Shown here: positions 33,579 through 41,852 of the stretch, in pieces
Layout of the letters: every line of letters starts with the position of its first letter
Position numbering within the stretch: the first letter of the stretch is position 1
Source: Nocardia aurea
GTDB lineage: Bacteria; Actinomycetota; Actinomycetes; Mycobacteriales; Mycobacteriaceae
Length of the DNA stretch: 64,000 nucleotides
NCBI RefSeq assembly: GCF_003123685.1
Contig: NZ_QCYJ01000154.1
Coordinates: forward strand, 150,204 to 214,203
Reading direction: 5' to 3'
The notes under the pieces: model-generated
Databases searched by the model: none
Told to the model about the DNA's origin: nothing
The model's input: only the letters and a program-made list of their open reading frames with translations
Program-made: the position numbers and the translations under genes

Positions 33579-34886
33579 GTGGCGATCGATGAGAAGGCCG
33601 TAGGGACACTCGCGGACCGTGTCCTCGGACCCGAGCACAAGGGTCTGCCACCGGCCGCGTGGGGTCGGACGGTGCGCGATTTCCTCGCGACCGCACCGCA
33701 TCTCGACGATTTCCAGACACCGCTGCTGACACTGGATCGCTCGGTACTCGACGCCAACAGCGCGGTGATGGGCGCGTGGGCCGCCGATGCCGGGGTGCGT
33801 CTGGCTCCGCACGGGAAGACAACGATGGCGCCGAAACTGTGGGCCGGGCAGTTGGCCGCGGGATGCTGGGGGATCACCCTGGCGACCGGGTGGCAGGCCC
33901 AGCTCGCCCGATCGTTCGGTGTCGGCCGGATAGTGCTCGCCAACGCGCTGGTCGACCCGGTCGGATTGGCTTGGGCCGCCTCGGAATCCGAACGCGATCC
34001 GGATTTCGACTTCGTCTGCTGGGTCGACGGTGTCGAGACCGTCGAACTGATGGACCGGCACCTGCGCTCGACATCGGGAGCCGCGCGACTGCGGGTGCTG
34101 GTCGAACTGGGCGGTCCGCGCGGCCGGACGGGCGCGCGCCGGGTCGAGGACGCGCACGCCGTCGCCGAGGCGGTACTGCGTTCCGAACGACTGATCCTGG
34201 CCGGGGTGGGCGGCTACGAGGCCGCGCTCGCGGATGATCGCGGTCCGGAATCGTTGGCCACGGTGCGGTACTACCTGAACGAATTGGCCCGTCTGCACCG
34301 GGAATTGGCCGACCGGGGCCGGTATCCCGGCGCGGCGATCGTCACCGCGGGCGGCAGCGCCTACCAGGACCTGGTGGTCGAGCACCTCGCCGGACTCGCC
34401 GACGAACACGGTGTTCGAGGTATTCCGACCACCGTCGTCCTTCGCTGCGGCGCGTACCTCGTCCACGACGACGGTTTCTACGCCGACATCTCGCCGATGA
34501 CGCCCGCCCGGTCGGAGCATCCGTTGCGGTCGGCGATGCACGCGTGGGCGCGGACGGTGTCACGTCCGGAACCGGAATTGGCGCTCCTCGACGCGGGCAA
34601 GCGCGACGTCCCCTACGACAAGGGTTTGCCGGTACCGCAATATGCCGTGGTGCGAGGGGTTCCGGTTCCGCTCGGTGCGGACGCCGTCGTCAGCGCACTC
34701 AACGATCAACACGCTTTCCTGCGCCTGCCCGGTGCGTCCGCGTCCGATCTGCCCGTCGGATCCGTCGTCCGACTCGGACTGTCCCACCCGTGCACGGCGT
34801 TCGACAAATGGCGGCTGATTCCGGTCGTCGACGACGCGTCGTCGGCGCGACCGCGCGTGGTCGACCTGGTGGAGACCTTCTTCTGA
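33579..34886 (+). CDS. D-serine/D-threonine dehydratase-like PLP enzyme (DSD1 family)
   Basis: 435-residue fold-type III PLP enzyme. The alanine-racemase-like N-domain starts near 45 with TPLLTLDRSVLDANSAVM and contains the PLP lysine in RLAPHGKTTMAP. The C-terminal beta domain ends with GLSHPCTAFDKW, whose His and Cys match the metal ligands of D-serine dehydratases. Expected reaction: deamination of a D-amino acid or 3-hydroxy-D-amino acid to a keto acid and ammonia. GTG 33579 follows GGAAGGA. It converges on the TetR gene at 34918. Confidence 0.82.
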   Translation: MAIDEKAVGTLADRVLGPEHKGLPPAAWGRTVRDFLATAPHLDDFQTPLLTLDRSVLDANSAVMGAWAADAGVRLAPHGKTTMAPKLWAGQLAAGCWGITLATGWQAQLARSFGVGRIVLANALVDPVGLAWAASESERDPDFDFVCWVDGVETVELMDRHLRSTSGAARLRVLVELGGPRGRTGARRVEDAHAVAEAVLRSERLILAGVGGYEAALADDRGPESLATVRYYLNELARLHRELADRGRYPGAAIVTAGGSAYQDLVVEHLAGLADEHGVRGIPTTVVLRCGAYLVHDDGFYADISPMTPARSEHPLRSAMHAWARTVSRPEPELALLDAGKRDVPYDKGLPVPQYAVVRGVPVPLGADAVVSALNDQHAFLRLPGASASDLPVGSVVRLGLSHPCTAFDKWRLIPVVDDASSARPRVVDLVETFF

Positions 34887-34917
34887 CCCCGTAGGCGGGC
34901 TTCGGATCTCGACGGCG

Positions 34918-35466
34918 TCATGACAGGAGCGCTCGGACCGTCCTGTCCAGGTTCGGCGCGGGTTCGAAATCCGAGGTGGGAGCGAGCAATTGGTGCAGGA
35001 TGACCCCGTCGAGGTAGTCGACCAGGATCTTCGCGATCGAGGGGTGCGCACCGAACGGTTCCAGCATGGTCGCGGCCCAGGCGATCAGCCGTTCGTGTTC
35101 GCGCCGCACCGACTCCAGCAGGGCGGGGGAGGTCTGCGCCTCCGAGAACAGGGTGTAGCGGGCGAGGGTCCTGGTGCGGTCGGCGCCGACGGCGTGTCGG
35201 GCGAACAGGGTCATGCCGTTCACGAGTTGGTCGACGGTGGCCGGATCGGGCAGTCGGCTCAGGATCGCCCAATCGAGGTGGTCGCGTTCCTCCATCCGCT
35301 CGGCCACTGCGCTCAGCAGGGCCTCCCTGGTGCGGAAATAATTCGACGTCGACCCCGGCGGCATGGCAGCGGCCTCGTCGACCGCACGATGGGTGAGCGC
35401 GCGCAGGCCGCGAGTGCCGAGTAATTCGATCGCCCCGTCGAGAACGAGTTCACGTTTCGTAGGCAC
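34918..35466 (-). CDS. TetR-family regulator
   Basis: 182-residue TetR protein. Helix-turn-helix at about 5-50 (VLDGAIELLGTRGLRALTHR, then MPPGSTSNYFRTREALLSAV). The C-domain is all-helical with unknown ligand. GTG 35466 with TAGTGT 6 nt upstream, so probably leaderless. It is divergent from an FAD monooxygenase, and two palindromes lie between them; repression of the monooxygenase gene and itself is inferred. Confidence 0.88.
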   Translation of the reverse strand: MPTKRELVLDGAIELLGTRGLRALTHRAVDEAAAMPPGSTSNYFRTREALLSAVAERMEERDHLDWAILSRLPDPATVDQLVNGMTLFARHAVGADRTRTLARYTLFSEAQTSPALLESVRREHERLIAWAATMLEPFGAHPSIAKILVDYLDGVILHQLLAPTSDFEPAPNLDRTVRALLS

Positions 35467-35472
35467 GGATGA

Positions 35473-35478
35473 ACACTA
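35473..35478 (-). promoter_or_regulatory. Leaderless -10 element for the tetR gene
   Basis: TAGTGT on the minus strand, 6 nt before GTG 35466. Confidence 0.45.
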
Positions 35479-35495
35479 TGCCAGTAGTCCGCGCA

Positions 35496-35529
35496 CTACA
35501 AATGTTGTGTAGATACTACATATGTAGTA
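35496..35529. promoter_or_regulatory. Tandem palindromic operators between tetR and the monooxygenase
   Basis: CTACAAATGTTGTGTAG (35496-35512, imperfect palindrome) is followed by TACTACATATGTAGTA (35514-35529, perfect 16-bp palindrome). Both share CTACA/TGTAG halves, so the divergent TetR probably binds both. A separate perfect palindrome CGACCGATCGGTCG lies at 35543-35556. Confidence 0.7.
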
Positions 35530-35578
35530 ATCTCGTTCGAGTCGACCGATCGGTCGGCCTACGCACGGAGGAGGGCAC

Positions 35579-36679
35579 ATGTCCGAGGCGGTCATCGTCG
35601 GCGGCGGTATCGGTGGTCTGGCCACGGCCGTCGCGCTGTCCCGGCGCGGCTGGGACGTCGAAGTGCTCGAGCGCGCACCGCGTATCGAAGCGGTCGGCGC
35701 CGGACTGTCGCTGTGGCCCAATGCCCTTCGCGCACTCGATGCCATCGGTGTCGGCGCCGAGGTGCGGTCGCGTGCCAGGGAAGAGGGTTCGGCGGGAATC
35801 AGGGACGAGCGCGGCAGGCTGCTGTCGCGCACCGACATCGCGGCGATCCGTGATCGCTACGGGCTCCCGATCATGCTGCAGCGCGCCGACCTGCTGGAGA
35901 TCCTGCGTGCCGCCGTCCCGGAATCGGCTGTGCGGAACGGGATCTCGGTGACCGGTGTGGACGCGAAAGGCGTGGTGACGCATTCCGAGGGGGAGTCGAA
36001 GGGCGATCTCATCGTCGGCGCCGACGGAATCCACAGCGTCGTCCGGCGCGCGGTCTGCGGTGACATCACGCCCGTCTACGCCGGGTACACCGCGTGGCGG
36101 ATGGTGGTCACGCCGAGCGAGCCCATCGGCGACCTCGGCGAAACCTGGGGCCGTGGCGAACGTTTCGGTTTCGCCGCGCTGCCCGATGGTCGCGTCTACT
36201 GTTTCGCCACCGCGAACCTGCCCGCCGGAACCGAATCCGGCGGACTCGCCGAACTGCGCCGCCGCTTCGGCGACTGGCACGCCCCGATACCCGCGCTCCT
36301 CGCCGCCGCCGATCCGGCGTCGGTCCTGAAACACGACATCTACGAACTGCCGCCGCTGCCGACCTACGTGCGCGGGACTGTCGCCCTGCTCGGCGACGCC
36401 GCCCACGCCATGACCCCTAACCTCGGCCAAGGCGCCTGTCAGGCATTGGAAGACGCGGTGATCCTCGCGCGCGTCGCCGACGAGAGAGGCGACCTCACCC
36501 ACTACGACCGGGAACGTCGTCCGCGCAGCCAGATGATCGCGGCGCGCTCCCGCCGCATCGGCACCGTCGCCCAACTGTCCTCGCGGCCGGTGGTGGCGCT
36601 GCGCAACGCCTCGCTGTGGCTCGTCCCGCCGTCGGCGCAGGTCAGGGCACTCGCTACGGTACTCGACTGGACCTGTTGA
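35579..36679 (+). CDS. FAD-dependent aromatic-ring monooxygenase
   Basis: 366-residue group A flavoprotein monooxygenase (PHBH type), using NAD(P)H and O2 to hydroxylate an aromatic or similar compound. FAD motif GGGIGGLATAVALSRRGWDV at the N-terminus; DG-type motif VGADGIHSVVRRAV; second FAD motif LLGDAAHAMTPNLGQGACQA (about 275). ATG 35579 follows GGAGGAGGG. Substrate unknown. Probably repressed by the divergent TetR. Confidence 0.9.
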   Translation: MSEAVIVGGGIGGLATAVALSRRGWDVEVLERAPRIEAVGAGLSLWPNALRALDAIGVGAEVRSRAREEGSAGIRDERGRLLSRTDIAAIRDRYGLPIMLQRADLLEILRAAVPESAVRNGISVTGVDAKGVVTHSEGESKGDLIVGADGIHSVVRRAVCGDITPVYAGYTAWRMVVTPSEPIGDLGETWGRGERFGFAALPDGRVYCFATANLPAGTESGGLAELRRRFGDWHAPIPALLAAADPASVLKHDIYELPPLPTYVRGTVALLGDAAHAMTPNLGQGACQALEDAVILARVADERGDLTHYDRERRPRSQMIAARSRRIGTVAQLSSRPVVALRNASLWLVPPSAQVRALATVLDWTC

Positions 36680-37645
36680 CTATCGAGGGAATCCCTCGAC
36701 GGCGCGACGGCAGCGGATGGACTGGGCCTCGAGCGCGCTCGCGAGTTCCGGTGGGCCGCTGATCAGCGTGAAGTCGAGATCCACCGAGGTGATCACCCAC
36801 ACGAGCGCTTCCGGTGTCTCCGCGCCGACGTGCAGGTGGCAGGTGGTGTCGTCGACCGCTTCGACCACGCCCATACCCGGCCAGACCCGCGCGGTGGCGG
36901 TCTCGGCGGACGCGTGCAGCAGCACGGTGGCCTGTCGAGGCCAGGCGCGCTGGGAGAGACCCCGCGAAAGATGCGCGGCGACATCGCCTTCCGGCAGCTC
37001 ACGCGGCGTGAACCGGGGACCGGTGGGAACGCGCGGTGTCATGCGGTCCACCCGGAAGGTGCGCCAATCGCCGCGGTCGACATCCCAGGCCACCAGGTAC
37101 CACCGTCTGCTGAAATGTACGAGACTGTGCGGCTCGGTCTTACGGATCGAACCCGCCCCGCCGTGGGAGGAGTAGTCGAAACGCAGCTGCTCACGTCGCT
37201 GACATGCCTCGGCGATGGCCATCAGCGTGTCCGGATCGACCCGCGCCGCCGGGGCGCCGACCCGGACCGTCGCGGCGCGCAGCGTGGCGACACGATGCCG
37301 AAGTCGCGGCGGCAGTACCTGTTCCAGCTTCGACAAGGCGCGCAGCGCCGATTCCTCGATCCCGCCCACGCTGCCGTCGGCGGCGCTGCGCAGACTCACC
37401 GTGACGGCCACCGCCTCCTCGTCGTCGAGCAGCAGGGGTGGCAATGCCGCGCCCGCGCCGAGCCGGTATCCCGCCGTGCCTCGGGTCGCGTGCACGGGAT
37501 AGCCGAGATCGCGCAACCGTTCCACATCGCGACGAATCGTGCGGCCGGTGACGTCGAGTCGTTCCGCCAGTTCCGCACCGGCCCACTCGCGGTGGGTCTG
37601 CAACAGCGCGAGCAGTTTCAGCAGTCGCGCGGAGGTTTCGAGCAT
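36680..37645 (-). CDS. WYL-domain transcriptional regulator (YafY type)
   Basis: 321-residue regulator. N-terminal DeoR-like helix-turn-helix (ARLLKLLALLQTHREWAGAE, GRTIRRDVERLRDLGYPV) and a central WYL ligand domain with RRWYLVAWDVDRGDWRTFRV; a C-terminal WCX extension follows. Start ATG 37645, with CATACT 6 nt upstream (leaderless). Its stop is directly after the monooxygenase stop of the opposite strand. Divergent from an epoxide hydrolase gene, with a TTAGGA/TCCTAA operator between. Confidence 0.9.
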   Translation of the reverse strand: MLETSARLLKLLALLQTHREWAGAELAERLDVTGRTIRRDVERLRDLGYPVHATRGTAGYRLGAGAALPPLLLDDEEAVAVTVSLRSAADGSVGGIEESALRALSKLEQVLPPRLRHRVATLRAATVRVGAPAARVDPDTLMAIAEACQRREQLRFDYSSHGGAGSIRKTEPHSLVHFSRRWYLVAWDVDRGDWRTFRVDRMTPRVPTGPRFTPRELPEGDVAAHLSRGLSQRAWPRQATVLLHASAETATARVWPGMGVVEAVDDTTCHLHVGAETPEALVWVITSVDLDFTLISGPPELASALEAQSIRCRRAVEGFPR

Positions 37646-37665
37646 GAATCCAGTATGGCGCGAGG

Positions 37666-37686
37666 TTAGGAACAAAACTGTCCTAA
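37666..37686. promoter_or_regulatory. Operator between WYL regulator and epoxide hydrolase
   Basis: TTAGGA (37666-37671) and TCCTAA (37681-37686) form a perfect inverted repeat with a 9-nt spacer. It lies between the -10 of the regulator (37652-37657, minus) and TAGCGT (37694-37699) of the hydrolase. Confidence 0.65.
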
Positions 37687-37693
37687 GGACCTC

Positions 37694-37699
37694 CTAGCG
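37694..37699 (+). promoter_or_regulatory. -10 element for the epoxide hydrolase gene
   Basis: TAGCGT, 8 nt before ATG 37708; near-leaderless. Confidence 0.4.
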
Positions 37700-37707
37700 T
37701 GGATTTC

Positions 37708-38889
37708 ATGAGTAACGAACAGGACATCAGGCCCTTCCGCATCGAGATTCCGCAGGCACGCATCGATGAATTGCACACCCGGCTCGCCGCGACGTTGTGG
37801 CCGGACGAATTGCCCGGCGTCGGGTGGGACAAGGGCATGCCCGTCTCGTACCTGAAGCCGCTGGCCGATTACTGGAGGTCCGGATTCAATTGGCGCGCGA
37901 TGGAAGCGCGATTGAACGAACTGCCGCATTTCCGCACCGATATCGACGGACAGCCGGTGCACTTCCTGCATGTGCGCTCACCCGAGCCCGACGCCGTGCC
38001 GCTGGTCCTCAATCACGGATGGCCCGCGTCCTTCATCGAATTCCTGGAGGTCATCGGACCGCTCAGCGATCCGCGCGCACACGGCGGCGATCCGCGCGAC
38101 GCCTTCCACCTGGTGATCCCCTCGCTTCCGGGTTTCGCGTTCTCGGGCGTGGCACCGCAGCTCGGCGCGGGCGGGACCGAGCACTACGCGCAGGTCGTCG
38201 CACGTCTGATGGCCCGGCTCGGCTACGACCGCTACGGCGCGCAGGGCGGGGACGCGGGCTTCTTCACCGCTACCGAACTCGGCCGCATCGCGCCGGAAAA
38301 TCTCCTCGGCATCCACGTCAACGGCCCGATCACCCTGCCGTCGTGGGACGGCGGGGACAACGCCGAACAGGATTGGGGATCGGGCGATTCCGAATACAGC
38401 CCGGAGGATCAGGCGAAACTGGCGAAGCTGACCGGACCGGACAGTTTCACCAGATACGGCTACGCGATGGTGCAGGCGGGCCGCCCGCAGACATTGGCGA
38501 TCGGCATGCACGACTCACCCGCGGGACTGCTGTCCTGGTTGGTCGACATGTTCGCGCGCTGGACGAATCCGGCCATCGAACTGCCCGAGGACGCCGTGGA
38601 TCGTGACGCTTTGCTCGCCAATGTCAGCCTGTATTGGTTCACCGGGACTTTCGCCTCCTCGATCCGGCTCTACAGCGAATCCGAATCCTGGGGAGCGGCG
38701 TCGAAGAGTTCGGGCGTGCCCACCGCGGCCGCGATCTTTCCCGGTGATCTGTCCATCCGGAAGATCGCCGAGGAACAGCACGAGATCGTGCGCTGGACCG
38801 AATACGACCGAGGTGGTCATTTCGCCGCCATGGAAGCGCCCGATCTGCTGACGACCGATATCCGCGAATTCTTCCGCACCCTGCGCTGA
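37708..38889 (+). CDS. Epoxide hydrolase with EHN domain
   Basis: 393-residue alpha/beta hydrolase with the N-terminal EHN domain (about 5-110, FRIEIPQARIDELHTRLAAT LWP pattern) typical of microsomal-type epoxide hydrolases, which open epoxides to diols. Oxyanion motif NHGWPASFIEF; nucleophile Asp in GAQGGDAGFF (near 185); C-terminal catalytic His in RGGHFAAMEAPDLL. ATG 37708 is preferred; a GTG at 37699 would add three residues. Regulated, by context, by the divergent WYL protein through the TTAGGA operator. Confidence 0.9.
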   Translation: MSNEQDIRPFRIEIPQARIDELHTRLAATLWPDELPGVGWDKGMPVSYLKPLADYWRSGFNWRAMEARLNELPHFRTDIDGQPVHFLHVRSPEPDAVPLVLNHGWPASFIEFLEVIGPLSDPRAHGGDPRDAFHLVIPSLPGFAFSGVAPQLGAGGTEHYAQVVARLMARLGYDRYGAQGGDAGFFTATELGRIAPENLLGIHVNGPITLPSWDGGDNAEQDWGSGDSEYSPEDQAKLAKLTGPDSFTRYGYAMVQAGRPQTLAIGMHDSPAGLLSWLVDMFARWTNPAIELPEDAVDRDALLANVSLYWFTGTFASSIRLYSESESWGAASKSSGVPTAAAIFPGDLSIRKIAEEQHEIVRWTEYDRGGHFAAMEAPDLLTTDIREFFRTLR

Positions 38890-38926
38890 CCCCGGAACGC
38901 CGCGGCACGATCGTCGACCGATATCC

Positions 38927-39907
38927 TCACGCGTCGCCGACCGTGCCGTAGCGTTTCGCCATCGCCAGGGCGATCGCCGAGATCTCCGCGCGCAACTCGG
39001 GCGGCGCGAGAATCTCGACGTGTTCGCCGAGTTGCAGAATGCCGTGCAGGAGTACGTGATACGCCTCGGACGCGAGGACGATCTCGACCCAGCCCTCGGA
39101 GTCGGGTTCCGACATCGACTCGTAGGCCTCGGTGACGGCGGCAGGTTCGAAGGTCAGCGCGAGCATGCGCAGGTGCGCCGGATCGATCCGGCACCGGGCC
39201 CGCACCCGCAACATCGACCGCGCGAAATCCTCCTGGGCCCGCGCCCAATGCGTCGACAGCTCGAAATCATCGGGGCGGGAGAAAGTTTCGTCGAGAGCGT
39301 GGGCGGTCTCGATCCGCCCGACCCGATACGAACGGATATCGGCACCCTGCCGGGCCACCAGATACCAGGTGCCCGCCTTGAGTACCAGACCCAACGGATC
39401 CAGGCGACGCTCCACGACACGGTCGCCGCGCCGATAGCGCGCCAGGAGCCTACGGTCGTGCCACAGCGCGTCGGTGAGGGTCGTCAGGGTCGGGGTCTGC
39501 TCCGGTCTGCGGAACCATCCCGGCGCGTCCACGTGCACACGTTCGGCGATTCGGGTGGCGCGCCCGCGCAATTCCGGCGGCAGCGCGGCGAGCACCTTCA
39601 ATTGCGCGGTCGCCAGCACGGTGCCCAGACCGAGATCGGCGGCGGCGTCCGGGAGTCCGGCCAGCAGAACGGCGTCGGCCTCGTCGGAGGTCAAACCGGT
39701 CAGGCGGGTGCGATAGCCGTCAACGAGCCGTATCCCGCCCGCGCGGCCCGGCTCGCTGTACACGGGCACACCGGCCGCCGAGAGCGCCTCGACGTCGCGA
39801 TACACCGTGCGCACCGACACCTCGAGTTCGGCCGCGAGTTCGGGTGCGGTCACCTGCCCCCTGGTCTGGAGGATCAGCAGCAGCTGCACAAGCCGACTCG
39901 CACGCAC
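38927..39907 (-). CDS. WYL-domain transcriptional regulator
   Basis: 326-residue WYL regulator. N-terminal helix-turn-helix (RLVQLLLILQTRGQVTAPEL, then SVRTVYRDVEALSAAGVPVY) and a WYL domain with GTWYLVARQGADIRSYRVGR, followed by a WCX-like C-domain. GTG 39907 is preceded by TAGTGT at 6 nt (leaderless). Divergent from a PPOX-family gene with an inverted repeat operator between the two starts. Second such regulator-enzyme pair within 3 kb. Confidence 0.9.
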   Translation of the reverse strand: MRASRLVQLLLILQTRGQVTAPELAAELEVSVRTVYRDVEALSAAGVPVYSEPGRAGGIRLVDGYRTRLTGLTSDEADAVLLAGLPDAAADLGLGTVLATAQLKVLAALPPELRGRATRIAERVHVDAPGWFRRPEQTPTLTTLTDALWHDRRLLARYRRGDRVVERRLDPLGLVLKAGTWYLVARQGADIRSYRVGRIETAHALDETFSRPDDFELSTHWARAQEDFARSMLRVRARCRIDPAHLRMLALTFEPAAVTEAYESMSEPDSEGWVEIVLASEAYHVLLHGILQLGEHVEILAPPELRAEISAIALAMAKRYGTVGDA

Positions 39908-39913
39908 CCCTCG

Positions 39914-39919
39914 ACACTA
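39914..39919 (-). promoter_or_regulatory. Leaderless -10 element for the WYL regulator
   Basis: TAGTGT on the minus strand, 6 nt before GTG 39907. Confidence 0.5.
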
Positions 39920-39925
39920 TCGGGC

Positions 39926-39950
39926 AAACCTGACAGAAGATGACAGGTTT
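39926..39950. promoter_or_regulatory. Operator between WYL regulator and PPOX gene
   Basis: AAACCTG (39926-39932) and CAGGTTT (39944-39950) form a perfect 7-bp inverted repeat with an 11-nt spacer; TGACAG is also directly repeated inside it. It lies between the two divergent -10 elements. Confidence 0.65.
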
Positions 39951-39956
39951 TCGTCG

Positions 39957-39962
39957 TACGGT
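39957..39962 (+). promoter_or_regulatory. Leaderless -10 element for the PPOX gene
   Basis: TACGGT, 7 nt before ATG 39970; no ribosome binding site. Confidence 0.45.
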
Positions 39963-39969
39963 CCTTCAC

Positions 39970-40458
39970 ATGACCACTTGGAGCGAGTTCACCGCGCAAG
40001 CACCCAGGATCGCGAACATCTTCACGCGTCGGCACCGGGCGACGGGCAATCTCTGCATGCTCGCCACCCTGCGCGCCGACGGCTCTCCTCGGATCAGCCC
40101 CGTCGAACCGCGCGTCTTCGAGGACATGCTCGTCATCGCGGGGATGCCAGGCACCACCAAATTCAAGGATCTGGCCCGCGACCCGCGTTTCTGCCTGCAC
40201 ACCGCGACCGTGGACACCATGGTCGGCGACGGCGACGCGAAACTGTTCGGCACCGTCACCGACCTGCCGGACAAGGAAGTCCACCGCCGTTTCGCCCAGG
40301 CGCTGTTCGAAGAGAACGGTTTCGACATCCGCGGGCAGAAGTTCGACCACTTCTTCGTCGCCGATCTGACGAGTGCGTCCACCGTCGAGGTCGCCGACGA
40401 CAAATTGCACATCACGATCTGGAAGCCGGGCGAGGGGGAACGCGTCGTCGAACGCTGA
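39970..40458 (+). CDS. Pyridoxamine 5'-phosphate oxidase-family protein
   Basis: 162-residue split-barrel flavin-binding protein. Characteristic stretch NLCMLATLRADGSPRISPVE near 30-50, then GMPGTTKFKDLARDPRFCLH and GDGDAKLFGTVTDL. Probably an F420- or FMN-dependent reductase or a haem-binding relative; a true PNPOx role is unlikely at this length. Start at ATG 39970 (leaderless). Divergent from its putative WYL regulator. Confidence 0.82.
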   Translation: MTTWSEFTAQAPRIANIFTRRHRATGNLCMLATLRADGSPRISPVEPRVFEDMLVIAGMPGTTKFKDLARDPRFCLHTATVDTMVGDGDAKLFGTVTDLPDKEVHRRFAQALFEENGFDIRGQKFDHFFVADLTSASTVEVADDKLHITIWKPGEGERVVER

Positions 40459-40522
40459 CCCGGTCGATCCGCGCTGCCCGCCCGGGGGACCTGCACCTCG
40501 AGTAGGCGTTTCCCCCGCGATG

Positions 40523-41694
40523 TCACGGTGCGGGGAAGTACCTGGCGAGGAAATCGTCGAAGGTGTCGCGGGAGATCTGCGTGGCCCAGTCACCCCAGGT
40601 GACGTCGAATCCGTGGTCGGCGTAGGGGAGCGGGACCAGGGTCACGGGCACGCTCGCGGATTCGAGTGCGGTTGTCAGAGCGGCGGATTGGTCGAAGGGG
40701 ACGACATGGTCGCGGGTGCCGTGCATGAGCAGGGTCGGCGGCAGACCGGGGCGGACGTACGTGCGGGGTGAGGCGGCGGCATAGCGGTCCGGATGGACGT
40801 CGGGCGCGCCACCGAGGTAGTCGGTAAGGGTGCGGTGGGAATAGTCGGGGCTACCGGTGTCGTACCAGCCCGACGCCAGATCGGTCGGCGGAGAGAACGC
40901 GGTGACAGCGGCGACGGACGTATCACCGACCGGGCAACTCGGTGCGACGCGTTCGTCCGCGTAGGCCCCCATCAGGGCGAGATTGCCGCCCGCCGAACCG
41001 CCCGCGAGCATGACGCGGGCCGGGTCGATCCCGAATTCGGTGGCCCGCTCCTTGATCCGGCCGACCGCGCATCGGATATCTCCCGGTGCCTGCTCCCAGC
41101 GCGGCGGCGGCGCCAGCCGGTACTCGATCGCGAAAACCGCGTAACCCCGGTCGTTGAGCCATTTGTGCCACTCCGGACCCTCGCCCCGGTCGCCGCCGGT
41201 GAATCCGCCGCCGTGCACCCAGATCACCGCGGCCCGTCGACCTTCGACGAGATCGGTGGGCATCTTGACATCCATCAGCAGATCGGTGCCGTCGACGGAC
41301 GCGTACGGGGTACTCAGTGTCTCCACCGGATCTCCGGTATTGGTGCCGCCGGTCACATAGTTCATGATCGACAGTCGCGTGCCCTGCCTGCCCGCCACGA
41401 GGCGACCAGCGGGACGCAGGCCGCCACCGTCGCGACGACACAGACCATCCCGACCAGCATGCCCAGGATCCGCAACACGACCGTGTTGCGTCGCTGCGCG
41501 AGGATCAGCCCGATCCCCATACCGAGCAACCCCGCCGGAATCAGGTAGAGACCGTAATTGCTGACCGCGAACGACAGCGGTACCAACGATTCGGGAATCG
41601 TCGCCGACACGATCACGAAGGTGACCGCGCCCAACGCCACGGCGAGTACCACCCCGACCAGCGCAATGATCCAGCGAATGACCATGGGCCCCAT
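40523..41694 (-). pseudogene. Membrane-anchored alpha/beta hydrolase, frameshifted
   Basis: The N-terminal part (41694 to about 41370) encodes four membrane helices (WIIALVGVVLAVALGAVTFV, LYLIPAGLLGMGIGLIL, ILGMLVGMVCVVATVAA). The rest (about 41375-40523) encodes a hydrolase of the HSL/BD-FAE type with VIWVHGGGFTGGD, ADERV..., nucleophile elbow LAGGSAGGNLAL, LMHGTRDHVVP and DHGFD. The two parts read in different frames: the first ends at a TGA at 41362-41364, while the second is open from RLSIMNYVTGG on. Homologues of this layout are single proteins, so one base seems missing near 41365-41385. Natural decay or sequencing error; an internal ATG (about 41363) could express the soluble part. Confidence 0.7.
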
Positions 41695-41741
41695 TAACCC
41701 ACGCCGCCCCGCCCACCCCCGCCTGGCACGCCGCGCGCCGC

Positions 41742-41852
41742 CTACCTGCCCTCCGGCGCGTTGTTGTCGCGGTGGACGAGCACCGCGGCGACCATCAGCC
41801 ACAGGACCGCGTACACGGCGGCCATCTCGACCGGCGCCGCCTCCCGCTTCAC
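41742..41852 (-). CDS. 36-residue single-helix membrane microprotein
   Basis: GTG 41852 overlaps the stop of the upstream membrane protein as GTGA, so it is translationally coupled. The product has a short charged start (KREAAPVE), one hydrophobic helix (MAAVYAVLWLMVAAVLV) and a polar end HRDNNAPEGR. Not assigned to a family. Likely a small partner of the 180-residue membrane protein. Confidence 0.5.
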   Translation of the reverse strand: MKREAAPVEMAAVYAVLWLMVAAVLVHRDNNAPEGR

